This document shows, in pieces, positions 42,677 through 52,124 of a DNA stretch of 64,000 bases; the stretch's first letter is position 1; every line of letters starts with the position of its first letter. Position numbers and translations under genes: made by a program. Under the pieces are notes generated by a model, which made no database searches, was not told the DNA's origin, and saw only the letters and a program-made list of their open reading frames with translations. This DNA comes from an uncultured Alcaligenaceae bacterium. Lineage in GTDB: Bacteria; Pseudomonadota; Gammaproteobacteria; Burkholderiales; Burkholderiaceae_B. The stretch covers positions 1 to 64,000 of the forward strand of contig CALKIR010000060.1 in the NCBI GenBank assembly GCA_937995985.1, given 5' to 3'.

Positions 42677-42804
42677 TACTTATGAAACAATGAGCAATTT
42701 TGGTGCGGCTGGATGCTGCTCACGGTAATAGTGGGTACAATGCTCGCTATGGAAAAAATCACACATAATAAATTGGATATTTTGCTGTATACAAAGGACT
42801 CATT

Positions 42805-43875
42805 ATGGCGGGTAATACCTTAGGCAAGCTCTTTGCAGTGACTAATTTTGGTGAGTCACATGGGCCAGCTATTGGCGCGGTGGTGGATGGCTGTCCCGCT
42901 GGATTAGAGTTGTCCGTAGAGGATATTCAGATTGAGTTAGACAGACGGCGCCCGGGTACCTCTCGTCATGTGACCCAGCGTCGCGAACCGGATCAAGTGG
43001 AAATATTATCGGGGGTATATGAGGGAAAAACAACGGGCACGCCTATTGCTTTACTCATCCGTAACCAGGATGCACGCAGTAAAGATTATGGCAATTTATT
43101 AGAAACATTTAGGCCTGGACATGCGGACTATAGTTATTGGCGTAAATATCAGCATCGCGATCCCCGAGGGGGTGGGCGTTCTTCAGCGCGCCTCACGGCT
43201 CCAACAGTAGCAGCGGGAGCCATTGCGAAAAAATGGTTGCAGCAGCGCTTTGGTATTGTAATTAAAGGCTATATGAGTCAGTTGGGGCCGATACCCATTC
43301 CCTTCAAAGAGTGGCATGCAATTGAACAGAATCCTTTTTTTGCTCCTAATAATGATATTGTCCCTGAGCTAGAGGCTTATATGGATGCTTTGCGCAAGGA
43401 AGGGGATTCCATAGGGGCTCGCATTGAAGTGGTGGCACAAGGCGTGCCTGCGGGACTGGGTGCACCAATTTATGATCGATTAGACGCAGATATTGCTCAT
43501 GCCATGATGGGGCTCAACGCAGTCAAAGGGGTGGAGATAGGAGCGGGCTTTCAATCCATAGAGCAAAAAGGTTCAGAACATGGCGATGCGCTCTATCCTG
43601 ATGGCTTTAAGACTAATTATGCAGGGGGCGTGCTTGGGGGAATTTCTACAGGACAAGAGCTGCGTGTATCAGTAGCTATTAAGCCTACTTCAAGTATTCG
43701 TTTGCCTCGTCCCAGTATTGATTTACAGGGTCAGCCAGTTGAGGTGCAAACGTTTGGGCGGCATGACCCGTGTGTGGGGATTCGCGCTACTCCCATTGTA
43801 GAGGCTCTATTGGCAATTGTGCTGATGGATCATGTGCTGTTGCACCAAGCACAGCAGGGGCAGTGGCAGCCATAA
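42805..43875 (+). CDS. aroC: Chorismate synthase
   Basis: AroC converts EPSP to chorismate with reduced FMN, the last common step to aromatic amino acids. The 356-residue protein starts MAGNTLGKLFAVTNFGESHGPAIGAVVDGCPAGL. It has RRPGTSRHVTQRREPDQVEILSGV, FRPGHADYSYWRKYQHRDPRGGGRSSARLT and GGVLGGISTGQEL, all standard. The M48 gene follows after 6 bases. Confidence 0.98.
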   Translation: MAGNTLGKLFAVTNFGESHGPAIGAVVDGCPAGLELSVEDIQIELDRRRPGTSRHVTQRREPDQVEILSGVYEGKTTGTPIALLIRNQDARSKDYGNLLETFRPGHADYSYWRKYQHRDPRGGGRSSARLTAPTVAAGAIAKKWLQQRFGIVIKGYMSQLGPIPIPFKEWHAIEQNPFFAPNNDIVPELEAYMDALRKEGDSIGARIEVVAQGVPAGLGAPIYDRLDADIAHAMMGLNAVKGVEIGAGFQSIEQKGSEHGDALYPDGFKTNYAGGVLGGISTGQELRVSVAIKPTSSIRLPRPSIDLQGQPVEVQTFGRHDPCVGIRATPIVEALLAIVLMDHVLLHQAQQGQWQP

Positions 43876-43881
43876 CAGAAT

Positions 43882-44754
43882 ATGAGCTTATCAAGTAGGT
43901 TAGAAAGTATGTCGGGTATCACTCAATTTAAAAGATATTTAAAACGCAGCTTATCTATGGCTGTGCTGGGTTTTGGGACAGCCCTGATTGTTGGCTGTGC
44001 GACGGTTGATACCACTACTGGCGGAGCTGTCGGGGTACAGAGAAAACAGTGGATGTCTAGTATGGTTCCTGCTGCAGAGGTTAATCACGCAGCAGGGCAG
44101 CAGTATGCGCAAATTATTGGCCAGGCTCGGCAACAAAATAAATTAGATACTCAAGCGGCGCAGACTCAGCGGGTGCAAACTATTATGAGGCGGTTGGTGC
44201 AGAAAGTGGGGGTGTTTAGACCCGATGCACAAAATTGGCCTTGGGAAATTCATGTGATTGATGATCCGCAGATAAATGCTTGGTGTATGCCCAATGGCAA
44301 AATGGCTGTTTATTCTGGATTGATCAATAAATTGCAGCTCAATGATGATGAGCTAGCAGCTGTGATTGGCCATGAAATTGCCCATGCATTACGTGAGCAT
44401 GCGCGAGAGCAGTTGTCTCAGCAAATGGCGACTCAGGTGGGACTATCTGTATTATCTGCTATCTTAGGTAATTCTGCGGTAGGCGATTTAGGGGGAATGT
44501 TGAGTGAGGTTGTGATTAATTTACCCAATAGCCGCACCCAAGAAGCGGAAGCCGATCGAATGGGGGTGGAGTTGGCGGCACGAGCAGGATATGACCCGCG
44601 CGCTGCAGTGAGCTTATGGCAAAAAATGGCTCGTCATGGGGGAGCAGGTGGTCCAGAGTTTCTTTCGACGCATCCGTCACCCACTTCGCGTATGGCAGAT
44701 TTAGAGCGTGCGGCGCAACAAGTTATGCCGTTATATGAGGCAAATAAACGTTAA
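43882..44754 (+). CDS. M48-family metalloprotease, probable lipoprotein
   Basis: This 290-residue protein has an N-terminal hydrophobic stretch ending LIVGCAT, a likely lipobox. The M48 catalytic motif HEIAHALREH follows, with the third zinc ligand in EAEADRMGVELAARAGYDP, then HPSPTSRMADL. It resembles periplasmic LoiP/BepA-type proteases that check outer-membrane assembly. The start could be 43882, 43909 or 43957; the last would place the lipobox Cys about 14 residues in, so the start is uncertain. It follows aroC closely. Confidence 0.9.
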   Translation: MSLSSRLESMSGITQFKRYLKRSLSMAVLGFGTALIVGCATVDTTTGGAVGVQRKQWMSSMVPAAEVNHAAGQQYAQIIGQARQQNKLDTQAAQTQRVQTIMRRLVQKVGVFRPDAQNWPWEIHVIDDPQINAWCMPNGKMAVYSGLINKLQLNDDELAAVIGHEIAHALREHAREQLSQQMATQVGLSVLSAILGNSAVGDLGGMLSEVVINLPNSRTQEAEADRMGVELAARAGYDPRAAVSLWQKMARHGGAGGPEFLSTHPSPTSRMADLERAAQQVMPLYEANKR

Positions 44755-44794
44755 AATATGATTGGATGCAAGATTCTTGCACAAGGATGGAAAG

Positions 44795-46198
44795 ATGGCA
44801 AAAACTTTATATGACAAATTATTTGATTCACATGTCATCGAAGAAGCCAGCGATGGTACCTGTTTGCTGTATATAGACCGTCATTTGGTCCATGAGGTGA
44901 CTAGCCCGCAGGCTTTCGAAGGCTTGGAGCTCGCTAATCGTAAGCCTTGGCGGGTGAGTTCTATTTTAGCTGTGGCGGACCATAATGTTCCAACCACAGA
45001 CAGAATGGCAGGTATTGAGGATCCCATTTCGCGCTTGCAGGTGGATACTCTGGTCAAAAACTGCGAGAAATATGGCATCACCCTGTACGATATGAATGAT
45101 AAGCGACAGGGTATTGTGCACATTATTGGCCCTGAACAAGGGGCAACCTTACCTGGTATGACGGTAGTGTGTGGGGATTCTCATACCAGCACCCATGGTG
45201 CTCTGGGTGCGTTGGCTTTTGGTATTGGGACTTCCGAGGTAGAGCATGTGCTGGCCACTCAGACCCTTTATATGAAAAAAAATAAAAACATGTTGATTCA
45301 GGTGGAGGGGGAGCTGCCCTTAGGCTGTACAGCTAAAGACCTCGTATTACATATTATTGGGGTAATTGGTACGGCAGGTGGAACGGGCTATGCTATAGAA
45401 TTTGCTGGCTCAACTATTCGCGATCTGAGTATAGAAGGGCGTATGACGGTATGTAATATGGCCATTGAGGCAGGAGCGCGTTCTGGTTTAGTGGCTGTGG
45501 ATCAAAAAACAATAGATTATTTCCGTGGCAGGCCCTATGCTCCAACTGGTGCGATGTGGGATCAGGCAGTTGCATACTGGAACACCCTGCATAGTGATGA
45601 GGGAGCCCATTTTGATAAAGTGGTAACAATTAATGCCCGTGATATTAAGCCTCAGGTGACTTGGGGGACGTCGCCTGAGATGGTGCTTCCTATTGACGCG
45701 ACAGTGCCCGATCCAGAGCAGGAGCGGGACAGTATCAAGCGCCAAGGAATTGAGCGGGCTCTTGAGTATATGGGGCTAACACCGCGCCAGGCGCTTACGG
45801 ATATTAAAATCGATAAGGTGTTCATTGGGTCCTGCACCAATGCACGGATTGAAGATTTACGTGCAGCGGCGCAAGTGGCTCGGGGCCGTAAAGTGGCTGC
45901 TAACGTCAAATTAGCTATGGTGGTGCCAGGTTCTGGCTTAGTCAAAGAGCAGGCAGAAAGAGAAGGCCTAGATAAGATATTTATTGATGCTGGTTTTGAG
46001 TGGCGAGCCCCAGGGTGTTCCATGTGTTTGGCGATGAATGCTGATCGATTAGAGCCTGGCGAGCGGTGTGCCTCGACCTCGAACCGTAACTTTGAAGGTC
46101 GTCAGGGCCAAGGGGGGCGGACTCATTTAGTAAGTCCTGCTATGGCTGCAGCAGCTGCTATTGCTGGCCATTTTGTTGATGTTCGATCCTTAAGCTAA
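44795..46198 (+). CDS. leuC: 3-isopropylmalate dehydratase large subunit
   Basis: LeuC with LeuD isomerises isopropylmalate in leucine synthesis. The 467-residue protein has MAKTLYDKLFDSHVI, CGDSHTSTHGALGALAFGIGTSEVEHVLATQ and the 4Fe-4S ligands in FIGSCTNARIEDL and APGCSMCLAMN. The ATG at 44795 has AAGGA seven to eight bases upstream and is preferred to a frame opening at 44762. A short palindrome (44767-44781, TGCAAG/CTTGCA arms) lies just before the ribosome site. leuD, leuB and asd follow. Confidence 0.97.
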   Translation: MAKTLYDKLFDSHVIEEASDGTCLLYIDRHLVHEVTSPQAFEGLELANRKPWRVSSILAVADHNVPTTDRMAGIEDPISRLQVDTLVKNCEKYGITLYDMNDKRQGIVHIIGPEQGATLPGMTVVCGDSHTSTHGALGALAFGIGTSEVEHVLATQTLYMKKNKNMLIQVEGELPLGCTAKDLVLHIIGVIGTAGGTGYAIEFAGSTIRDLSIEGRMTVCNMAIEAGARSGLVAVDQKTIDYFRGRPYAPTGAMWDQAVAYWNTLHSDEGAHFDKVVTINARDIKPQVTWGTSPEMVLPIDATVPDPEQERDSIKRQGIERALEYMGLTPRQALTDIKIDKVFIGSCTNARIEDLRAAAQVARGRKVAANVKLAMVVPGSGLVKEQAEREGLDKIFIDAGFEWRAPGCSMCLAMNADRLEPGERCASTSNRNFEGRQGQGGRTHLVSPAMAAAAAIAGHFVDVRSLS

Positions 46199-46208
46199 GA
46201 GGGCAGAA

Positions 46209-46862
46209 ATGCAAGCATTTACAGTACACGAAGGGTTAGTCGCTCCCCTAGATAGAGAAAATGTAGATACTGATTTGATTATTCCAAAGCAGTTTCTTAA
46301 ATCCATTAAGCGCACCGGTTTTGGTCCCAATCTATTTGATGAATTACGTTATTTAGATCATGGTGAGCCGGGGATGGATAATAGCAAACGTCCTTTAAAT
46401 CCGGATTTTGTTTTGAACCAAGAGCGCTATCAAGGGGCCTCAATTTTACTAGCGCGCCGTAACTTTGGCTGTGGGTCAAGCCGTGAGCACGCACCTTGGG
46501 CATTATTGCAATATGGGTTTCGGGCCATTATTGCGCCTTCCTTTGCAGATATTTTTTATAATAATAGCTTTAAAAACGGGCTGCTTCCTGTGGTACTAAC
46601 AGAGCTAGAGGTGAATCGTCTCTTTGATGAGGTCAAGGCCTTTCCTGGCTATCGCTTGATTATAGATCTCGAAGCTCAAAAAGTAGTGAGTCCAAATGGC
46701 GAGGAGTTTTTCTTTGATGTGGACCCAAGCCGCAAGCAGGCCTTATTAAGTGGCCTTGATGAGATTGGCACCACCTTGAAAAAGGCGGATAAAATTCGTC
46801 AGTTTGAGGCCGAGCGCTTGGCACGTTACCCCTGGCTAGTTGCCGAAGGGCTAGGTAAATAA
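46209..46862 (+). CDS. leuD: 3-isopropylmalate dehydratase small subunit
   Basis: The 217-residue swivel-domain partner of LeuC has APLDRENVDTDLIIPKQFLKSIKRTGFG, ILLARRNFGCGSSREHAPWALLQYGF and IIAPSFADIFYNNSFKNGLLPV. All are standard for bacterial LeuD. It starts 10 bases after the leuC stop. Confidence 0.97.
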   Translation: MQAFTVHEGLVAPLDRENVDTDLIIPKQFLKSIKRTGFGPNLFDELRYLDHGEPGMDNSKRPLNPDFVLNQERYQGASILLARRNFGCGSSREHAPWALLQYGFRAIIAPSFADIFYNNSFKNGLLPVVLTELEVNRLFDEVKAFPGYRLIIDLEAQKVVSPNGEEFFFDVDPSRKQALLSGLDEIGTTLKKADKIRQFEAERLARYPWLVAEGLGK

Positions 46863-46877
46863 TTCTTAGAGTAACTG

Positions 46878-46903
46878 GGAGGCAGCAAGAATAGGCTGCT
46901 TCC
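46878..46903 (+). other. Hairpin between leuD and leuB
   Basis: Arms GGAGGCAGC (46878-46886) and GCTGCTTCC (46895-46903) pair over 9 bp with one G-T wobble and an 8-base loop. The following bases are only weakly T-rich (AATTGTTTG), so it is at best a partial terminator or an RNA processing or stability element within the leu operon. AAAAGGGG and the leuB ATG come 26 bases later. Confidence 0.45.
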
Positions 46904-46928
46904 AATTGTTTGTAATAAAAGGGGCTAT

Positions 46929-48002
46929 ATGTCGACATTAATTGCCGTGATGGCAGGTGATGGAGTAGGTCAGGAAATTACCAGAGAAGCGGTACGCGTA
47001 CTACAGGCTCTAGATCTTGGGCTGGAGTTTCAAGAGGCGCCGGTAGGGGGAGTAGCGTATGAAGCGCATGGTCACCCATTGCCTGAGCAGACTATTGAAT
47101 TAGCAAAAAAAGCACAGGCTGTTTTATTTGGAGCCGTAGGAGACTGGAAATACGATGAGCTACCCCGCCATTTACGACCCGAGCAGGCAATTTTAGGGCT
47201 GCGCAAGGAGTTAGGCCTTTTTGCTAATTTGCGCCCTGCCTTACTCTTTCCTCCTTTGGCTGAGGCTTCTAGCTTGAAGCCTGAGGTGGTATCTGGACTA
47301 GATATTATGATAGTCCGCGAGCTCACGGGAGACATTTATTTTGGTCAACCTGCAGGCATTCGTACCGTAGAGCAGGGTCCTTTTGCGGGTGAGCAGCAAG
47401 GGTTTGACACCATGCTCTATGCCGAAAGCGAAGTGCGCCGCATTGCACATTTAGCATTTAAAACGGCACAAAAACGCCAAAAAAAGCTCTGTAGTGTAGA
47501 CAAAGCCAATGTGCTTGAAACCTCTCAATTGTGGCGCGATATTGTGAATGAGGTGAGCAAGGACTATCCAGATGTCAGTCTGTCTCACATGTATGTAGAT
47601 AATGCGGCCATGCAACTAGTACGAGCGCCCAAAGAGTTTGATGTAATTGTGACCGGTAATTTATTCGGCGATATCCTCTCTGATGAGGCGGCGATGTTAA
47701 CGGGTTCTATAGGAATGCTGCCCTCGGCTTCTTTAAATGACAGTCAGCAAGGGCTGTATGAGCCTATTCATGGCTCAGCTCCTGATATAGCTGGTCAAAA
47801 CCGAGCCAATCCCTTAGCAACCATCTTATCAGCAGCCATGATGCTACGCTATTCTTTGCATCAGCCTGAGGCCGCTCAACGCATTGAGCGCGCGGTAGAA
47901 AAGGTGCTCCAAGAAGGCTATCGTACTGCTGATATAGAGCAGCCAGGGTGCACTTTAGTGGGGACTGCGGAGATGGGTGATGCAGTTATCAAAGCGCTTT
48001 AA
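46929..48002 (+). CDS. leuB: 3-isopropylmalate dehydrogenase
   Basis: LeuB oxidises and decarboxylates 3-isopropylmalate with NAD. The 357-residue protein shows IAVMAGDGVGQEITREAVRVL, LGLFANLRPALLFPPL, VRELTGDIYFGQP, SVDKANVLETSQLWRDI and VDNAAMQLVRAPKEFDVIVTGNLFGDILSDEAAML. It ends in GSIGMLPSASL and EPIHGSAPDIAGQNRANP. AAAAGGGG precedes the ATG. Confidence 0.98.
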   Translation: MSTLIAVMAGDGVGQEITREAVRVLQALDLGLEFQEAPVGGVAYEAHGHPLPEQTIELAKKAQAVLFGAVGDWKYDELPRHLRPEQAILGLRKELGLFANLRPALLFPPLAEASSLKPEVVSGLDIMIVRELTGDIYFGQPAGIRTVEQGPFAGEQQGFDTMLYAESEVRRIAHLAFKTAQKRQKKLCSVDKANVLETSQLWRDIVNEVSKDYPDVSLSHMYVDNAAMQLVRAPKEFDVIVTGNLFGDILSDEAAMLTGSIGMLPSASLNDSQQGLYEPIHGSAPDIAGQNRANPLATILSAAMMLRYSLHQPEAAQRIERAVEKVLQEGYRTADIEQPGCTLVGTAEMGDAVIKAL

Positions 48003-48035
48003 TTATTAATCTATACCAATATAGGTGGTTTTTTC

Positions 48036-49157
48036 ATGAAGCAAGCTGTAGGTTTAATTGGTTGGCGTGGCATGGTGGGCTCAGTGCTCATGCAACGCAT
48101 GCGCGAAGAAAATGACTTTGATTTATTTGAGCCTGTTTTCTTTTCTACCAGTAACGCCGGTGGAGCGGCTCCCGAGTGGGCTGAGGGGGCAGGCCCTTTG
48201 CAGGATGCATACGATATTGAAACACTGAAAAAACTGCCCATCATCGTGACTTGCCAAGGGGGAGACTACACCAGCGAGGTGTATGCTAAATTGCGTCAAA
48301 GCAATTGGCAGGGCATTTGGATTGATGCTGCGAGCACTTTACGCATGGATGAGGGCTCCATCATTGTGTTGGATCCGATTAATCGCGATGTGATTGATGA
48401 TGGGTTAAAAAAAGGGATAAAGCAGTTCATTGGCGGTAACTGCACAGTGAGCTGTATGCTCATGGGGCTCGGAGGCTTATTTAAGCACGGTCTCATTGAG
48501 TGGATGACCAGCATGACCTATCAGGCAGCCTCAGGTGGGGGAGCCCAGCACATGCGTGAGCTGCTCACTCAATTTGGGCAGATCAATCAATCTGTGAAGT
48601 CTTTATTAGATGACCCTGCTTCTGCTATTTTAGATATTGACCGTGGGGTATTACAGGCACAAAAATCGCCGACTTTAGATCACCGTCACTTTGGAGTGCC
48701 TTTAGGGGGCAATCTTATTCCGTGGATCGATACTGATTTAGGGAATGGGATGTCACGTGAGGAATGGAAAGGGGGAGTGGAAACCAATAAATTGCTTGGT
48801 CATGACTCGAACAATTATGTTCCTGTGGATGGTTTATGCGTGCGTATTGGTGCCATGCGTTCACACAGTCAGGCATTGACTATCAAATTAACTCAAGAGC
48901 TCCCTTTAGATGAAATTGCTGATATCATCAAAGAAACCTCGCCATGGACCAAGTATGTCCCGAATGAACGAGAGCAAACGATGCGTGAGCTCACTCCAAT
49001 TGCAGTCACTGGTACCATGGATGTTCCTGTTGGCCGGGTGCGTCATTTGGCTATGGGCAAGGATTATATTTCTGCCTTTACAGTGGGGGATCAGCTATTG
49101 TGGGGGGCTGCAGAACCTTTGCGCAGAATGCTGAGAATTGTGTTAGGAGAACTCTAA
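48036..49157 (+). CDS. asd: Aspartate-semialdehyde dehydrogenase
   Basis: Asd makes aspartate semialdehyde for lysine, diaminopimelate, threonine and methionine. The 373-residue protein has VGLIGWRGMVGSVLMQRM (NADP site) and FFSTSNAGGAAP. The active-site Cys is in FIGGNCTVSCMLMGLGGLF, followed by YQAASGGGAQHMRELL and VDGLCVRIGAMRSHSQAL with the catalytic His. It is the gamma-proteobacterial-type enzyme. fimV starts 2 bases downstream. Confidence 0.97.
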   Translation: MKQAVGLIGWRGMVGSVLMQRMREENDFDLFEPVFFSTSNAGGAAPEWAEGAGPLQDAYDIETLKKLPIIVTCQGGDYTSEVYAKLRQSNWQGIWIDAASTLRMDEGSIIVLDPINRDVIDDGLKKGIKQFIGGNCTVSCMLMGLGGLFKHGLIEWMTSMTYQAASGGGAQHMRELLTQFGQINQSVKSLLDDPASAILDIDRGVLQAQKSPTLDHRHFGVPLGGNLIPWIDTDLGNGMSREEWKGGVETNKLLGHDSNNYVPVDGLCVRIGAMRSHSQALTIKLTQELPLDEIADIIKETSPWTKYVPNEREQTMRELTPIAVTGTMDVPVGRVRHLAMGKDYISAFTVGDQLLWGAAEPLRRMLRIVLGEL

Positions 49158-49159
49158 CT

Positions 49160-50596
49160 ATGAGGGCCTACACGCACTGCCTAAGGCCTAAATTTCGCTT
49201 TAACGCAAAGCGTTTAGGGCATGCGCTGGCAGTGCTGGGCCTGAGTTTTTCAGCCGCAGTTCATGCATTGACTATAGGCCATGCTCGAGTCGAGTCTCGA
49301 GCAGATGAGCGCTTGCAAATGAGTGTCTTGCTCTCGGGAGTGCATGCAGACGCAAGGGAACAGTTAACTGTATCCCTTGCACCGCAAGCAGCTTGGCACG
49401 ATGTTGGGCTTCGTCCTTTGCCGGAGGTATTGGCGGCACAAATAGAAATTGCTGCAGGCCCTCGTCCTAATACTGTTATGGTGCGTTTTTATGGCGCAGC
49501 GCCGGTTGAGCAATCAGTTATTGATTTGCTTTTTGATGTGCAGTTTAGGGGAGCGCAGCAAAGGCATCAGGTGAGTGTGCTGCAACAGCCGCGTCCAATA
49601 GTGGACTTGCCTGCTGCAGGCTCAGTTTCTCCTGCAACTGCTACAGCCTCAGCACCGCCTGCCAAGGGACCTGATTTTCTTACGGTACAAGCGGGGGATA
49701 CACTGCATGGAATTGCTCGTCGCTTAGGCATTGCTTCTGAGCATGAGTACCAGTTTTTAGCAGCTGTTTATCAATTAAACCCGCATGCTTTTGGGCACAA
49801 TATGATGCATTTGCTCTTTGCTGGAGAGCAGCTGCGTATGCCCACAACAGCGCAGATTCAGGCGCTAAGTGAACAGCAAGCGCGCCGCTTGTACGCAGAG
49901 CATACCCAGCGCTTTAATCTATACAAGGAGGCCTTAGCTCGCGGGGCCTCGAGCCAAGAAATTAGGGCATTGCTTCAGCCAGCTCTGCCTAACCAAAAAC
50001 TGCCGGCAGCTACACAAGTTGATAAGCCAACTGTTCAAAATGGACAAGGATCCGCTGCTCCTCTATTCGTGCATCAGGACAGGTTGCGGTTAGATGACGA
50101 TGAGCAAACATCTAGTCACACTCATGGTGCAGATGAGCAGCGTGCAAGAGAAAAAAATATCGCCTATGTGCGCGAAGAAATAGATAAACTAGAAGCTGAG
50201 ATTGAAGCACTCAGTCAAGCCCTACAAGACAGCCGTCAAGGCGTAGAGCCCTCTGTTGAACATGGGGGCACCGCACAGAGCGAGGATGCTCAACCCTCTC
50301 CGTCAGGCAAGCTACATCATACAGCCCGGAATCTTAATCATCTAGATGCACAGAAAGATACTTCTATGGATGCCAGTTGGATAGAAAAAAATTTTTTACC
50401 GCTTATGCTAGCATTGCTGGCTTTTATTATTGTTTTTATTGTTTGGATCTTACGTCGCGCCAATAAAACGACTGTGCAGTTAGAGTCGCCTGACCGGGTG
50501 ACTGATGAAATGATTCAGGCTAAGCTTGAGGATATTAATCTTGATCTCGATGTCCCTCCCTCAGATGAGGCCAGAGATAAAAATAAATCCAAATAG
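49160..50596 (+). CDS. fimV: FimV-like LysM-domain inner-membrane protein
   Basis: This 478-residue protein has a signal sequence (LGHALAVLGLSFSAAVHA) and the FimV N-terminal domain LTIGHARVESRADERLQMSVLL. A LysM domain lies near residues 172-230 (FLTVQAGDTLHGIARRLGI ... LLFAGEQLRMP), and a coiled coil near 340-375. One membrane helix lies near 410-432, with a short acidic cytoplasmic tail. FimV organises polar structures, including type IV pili, in other bacteria. AGGAGA precedes the ATG at 49160. Its end overlaps the upstream open frame of truA. Confidence 0.9.
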   Translation: MRAYTHCLRPKFRFNAKRLGHALAVLGLSFSAAVHALTIGHARVESRADERLQMSVLLSGVHADAREQLTVSLAPQAAWHDVGLRPLPEVLAAQIEIAAGPRPNTVMVRFYGAAPVEQSVIDLLFDVQFRGAQQRHQVSVLQQPRPIVDLPAAGSVSPATATASAPPAKGPDFLTVQAGDTLHGIARRLGIASEHEYQFLAAVYQLNPHAFGHNMMHLLFAGEQLRMPTTAQIQALSEQQARRLYAEHTQRFNLYKEALARGASSQEIRALLQPALPNQKLPAATQVDKPTVQNGQGSAAPLFVHQDRLRLDDDEQTSSHTHGADEQRAREKNIAYVREEIDKLEAEIEALSQALQDSRQGVEPSVEHGGTAQSEDAQPSPSGKLHHTARNLNHLDAQKDTSMDASWIEKNFLPLMLALLAFIIVFIVWILRRANKTTVQLESPDRVTDEMIQAKLEDINLDLDVPPSDEARDKNKSK

Positions 50597-50609
50597 GCTT
50601 GGGGGCATC

Positions 50610-51422
50610 ATGCAACGTTGGAGCTTGGGCATAGCGTATAACGGCGCATCGTGGCACGGTTGGCAAAAGCAGCCCAATGTTGCCACTATTCAGGCGCAAT
50701 TAGAACAAGCCATCAAGAGCTTTTTAGGTCATGAGGTGCAGTTGATTTGTGCGGGGCGCACTGACAAAGGCGTCCATGCTTTAGAGCAGGTGGTACATTT
50801 GCATACTCCTTTAGAGCGCCGAGAGCTTTCCTGGATTCGAGGGGTGAATAGGTTTTTACCTCCCAGTATTCGAGTACAGTGGGCACGGCCCGTCGATGAT
50901 CAGTTTCATGCGCGTTTTAGTGCACAACGTCGACATTATATTTATTTATTGCGTAATGCTCCTCATCCTACTCCTTTTAACGAAGGACGTGTGGGGTGGG
51001 TGTTTCAGCCCTTAGAGCTGCATTTGATGCAGGAAGCCGCTCAGTATTTTATCGGTACGCACGATTTTTCTTCTTTTCGTTCTGCGGAATGCCAAGCTCA
51101 TAGCCCTATTCGTGATCTTTATCATTTGCGCATTTGGCAGCAAGGTGAGTATTTTATTTTTTATTTTTGTGCCAATGCCTTTTTGCATCATATGATCCGT
51201 AATTTGATGGGCACTTTAGTGTTTGTCGGTTCGGGGCGGCGTACACCACAATGGGCCTATGAGCTATTACAAGCCTGTGATAGACGATTGGCAGCCCCTA
51301 CCTTTGCCCCTGAGGGGCTTTATTTAGTTAAGGCTGATTACCCTCAAGAGTTTGGCCTGCCTCAGCATGAATTAAGTGAGTTATTGCACCGCCATTTAGG
51401 TATCAGTTGTGTTAAAGTTTAA
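50610..51422 (+). CDS. truA: tRNA pseudouridine(38-40) synthase TruA
   Basis: The 270-residue enzyme has LGIAYNGASWHGWQKQPNVATIQAQLE, the catalytic Asp in CAGRTDKGVHALEQVVHL, RHYIYLLRN, THDFSSFRSAECQAHSPIRDL and the C-terminal ANAFLHHMIRNLMGTLVFVG. The ATG at 50610 gives the normal N-terminus (MQRWSLGIAYNG), with GGGGGC upstream. In related genomes trpF usually follows; here two TRAP genes intervene. Confidence 0.97.
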   Translation: MQRWSLGIAYNGASWHGWQKQPNVATIQAQLEQAIKSFLGHEVQLICAGRTDKGVHALEQVVHLHTPLERRELSWIRGVNRFLPPSIRVQWARPVDDQFHARFSAQRRHYIYLLRNAPHPTPFNEGRVGWVFQPLELHLMQEAAQYFIGTHDFSSFRSAECQAHSPIRDLYHLRIWQQGEYFIFYFCANAFLHHMIRNLMGTLVFVGSGRRTPQWAYELLQACDRRLAAPTFAPEGLYLVKADYPQEFGLPQHELSELLHRHLGISCVKV

Positions 51423-51479
51423 TACTTGCGGTTTCTCCTGAAACATTTTATCACCGAGAGGTTGCGGATTAGAAAAGCG

Positions 51480-52109
51480 ATGCGTTTTTTATTGGCCTGT
51501 AGTTCTCTGATAGATAGATTGAATAGGGCGGTCGGACGCTCTGTGGCGTGGTTAACGCTATTAGTTGTGCTAGTGAGCGCAATTAATGCCATTGTTCGTA
51601 AAGCTTTTAACATGAGCTCGAATGCGTGGCTAGAGTTACAGTGGTACTTGTTTGGGGCGATTTTTTTGCTCGCTTCGGGCTATACCTTCTTGCGCAATGA
51701 GCACGTGCGCGTTGATGTTATTTCACAAAATTTTCCCAGGCGGGTGCAAATTTATATAGAAATTATTGGAGTGGTGTTTTTTTTATTGCCCGCTTTTGGA
51801 TTGGTGTTCTGGTTATCCATCCCGTATTTTTATAATTCCTTGGTAACGTGGGAGCTTTCCTCTAATACTGGGGGGTTGATTCGTTGGCCAGTCAAATTGT
51901 TGATCCCTGTGGGTTTTGGCTTGTTATTGCTGTCCGGTATTTCACATTTGATTAAATGTATAGGATTTTTGCTGGGCGTTGCTCCTGATCCGCTTGCCGA
52001 AGCAGAAAAACATCAACGGTCCGAGCTTGAGATTGCCGATGACATTGCTCAATATGCACAGGCTATCACCGAGCAAGCCGCTAAACAACAAAACAAACAG
52101 TCTTCCTAA
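51480..52109 (+). CDS. dctQ: TRAP transporter small permease (DctQ)
   Basis: This 209-residue protein has four membrane helices and the DctQ pattern: WLTLLVVLVSAINAIVRKAFN, WLELQWYLFGAIFLLASGYTFLRNEHVRVDVI and a final LIPVGFGLLLLSGISHLIK. The C-terminal 40 residues are soluble and Gln/Ala-rich. The ATG at 51480 is preferred to the TTG at 51426. The large permease follows 15 bases later. No DctP-type binding protein gene is next to it, so the substrate-binding partner must be encoded elsewhere. Confidence 0.9.
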   Translation: MRFLLACSSLIDRLNRAVGRSVAWLTLLVVLVSAINAIVRKAFNMSSNAWLELQWYLFGAIFLLASGYTFLRNEHVRVDVISQNFPRRVQIYIEIIGVVFFLLPAFGLVFWLSIPYFYNSLVTWELSSNTGGLIRWPVKLLIPVGFGLLLLSGISHLIKCIGFLLGVAPDPLAEAEKHQRSELEIADDIAQYAQAITEQAAKQQNKQSS

Positions 52110-52124
52110 GTCGGTAGGCCATTC

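Noticed and set aside
42736..42741. TACAAT upstream of aroC as a promoter
   Set aside because: No acceptable -35 hexamer at 16-19 bases; not reported as a feature.
44767..44781. Small palindrome before leuC as an attenuator
   Set aside because: Only a 6-bp stem with a 3-base loop, no T-run and no leader peptide with Leu codons; too weak to call.
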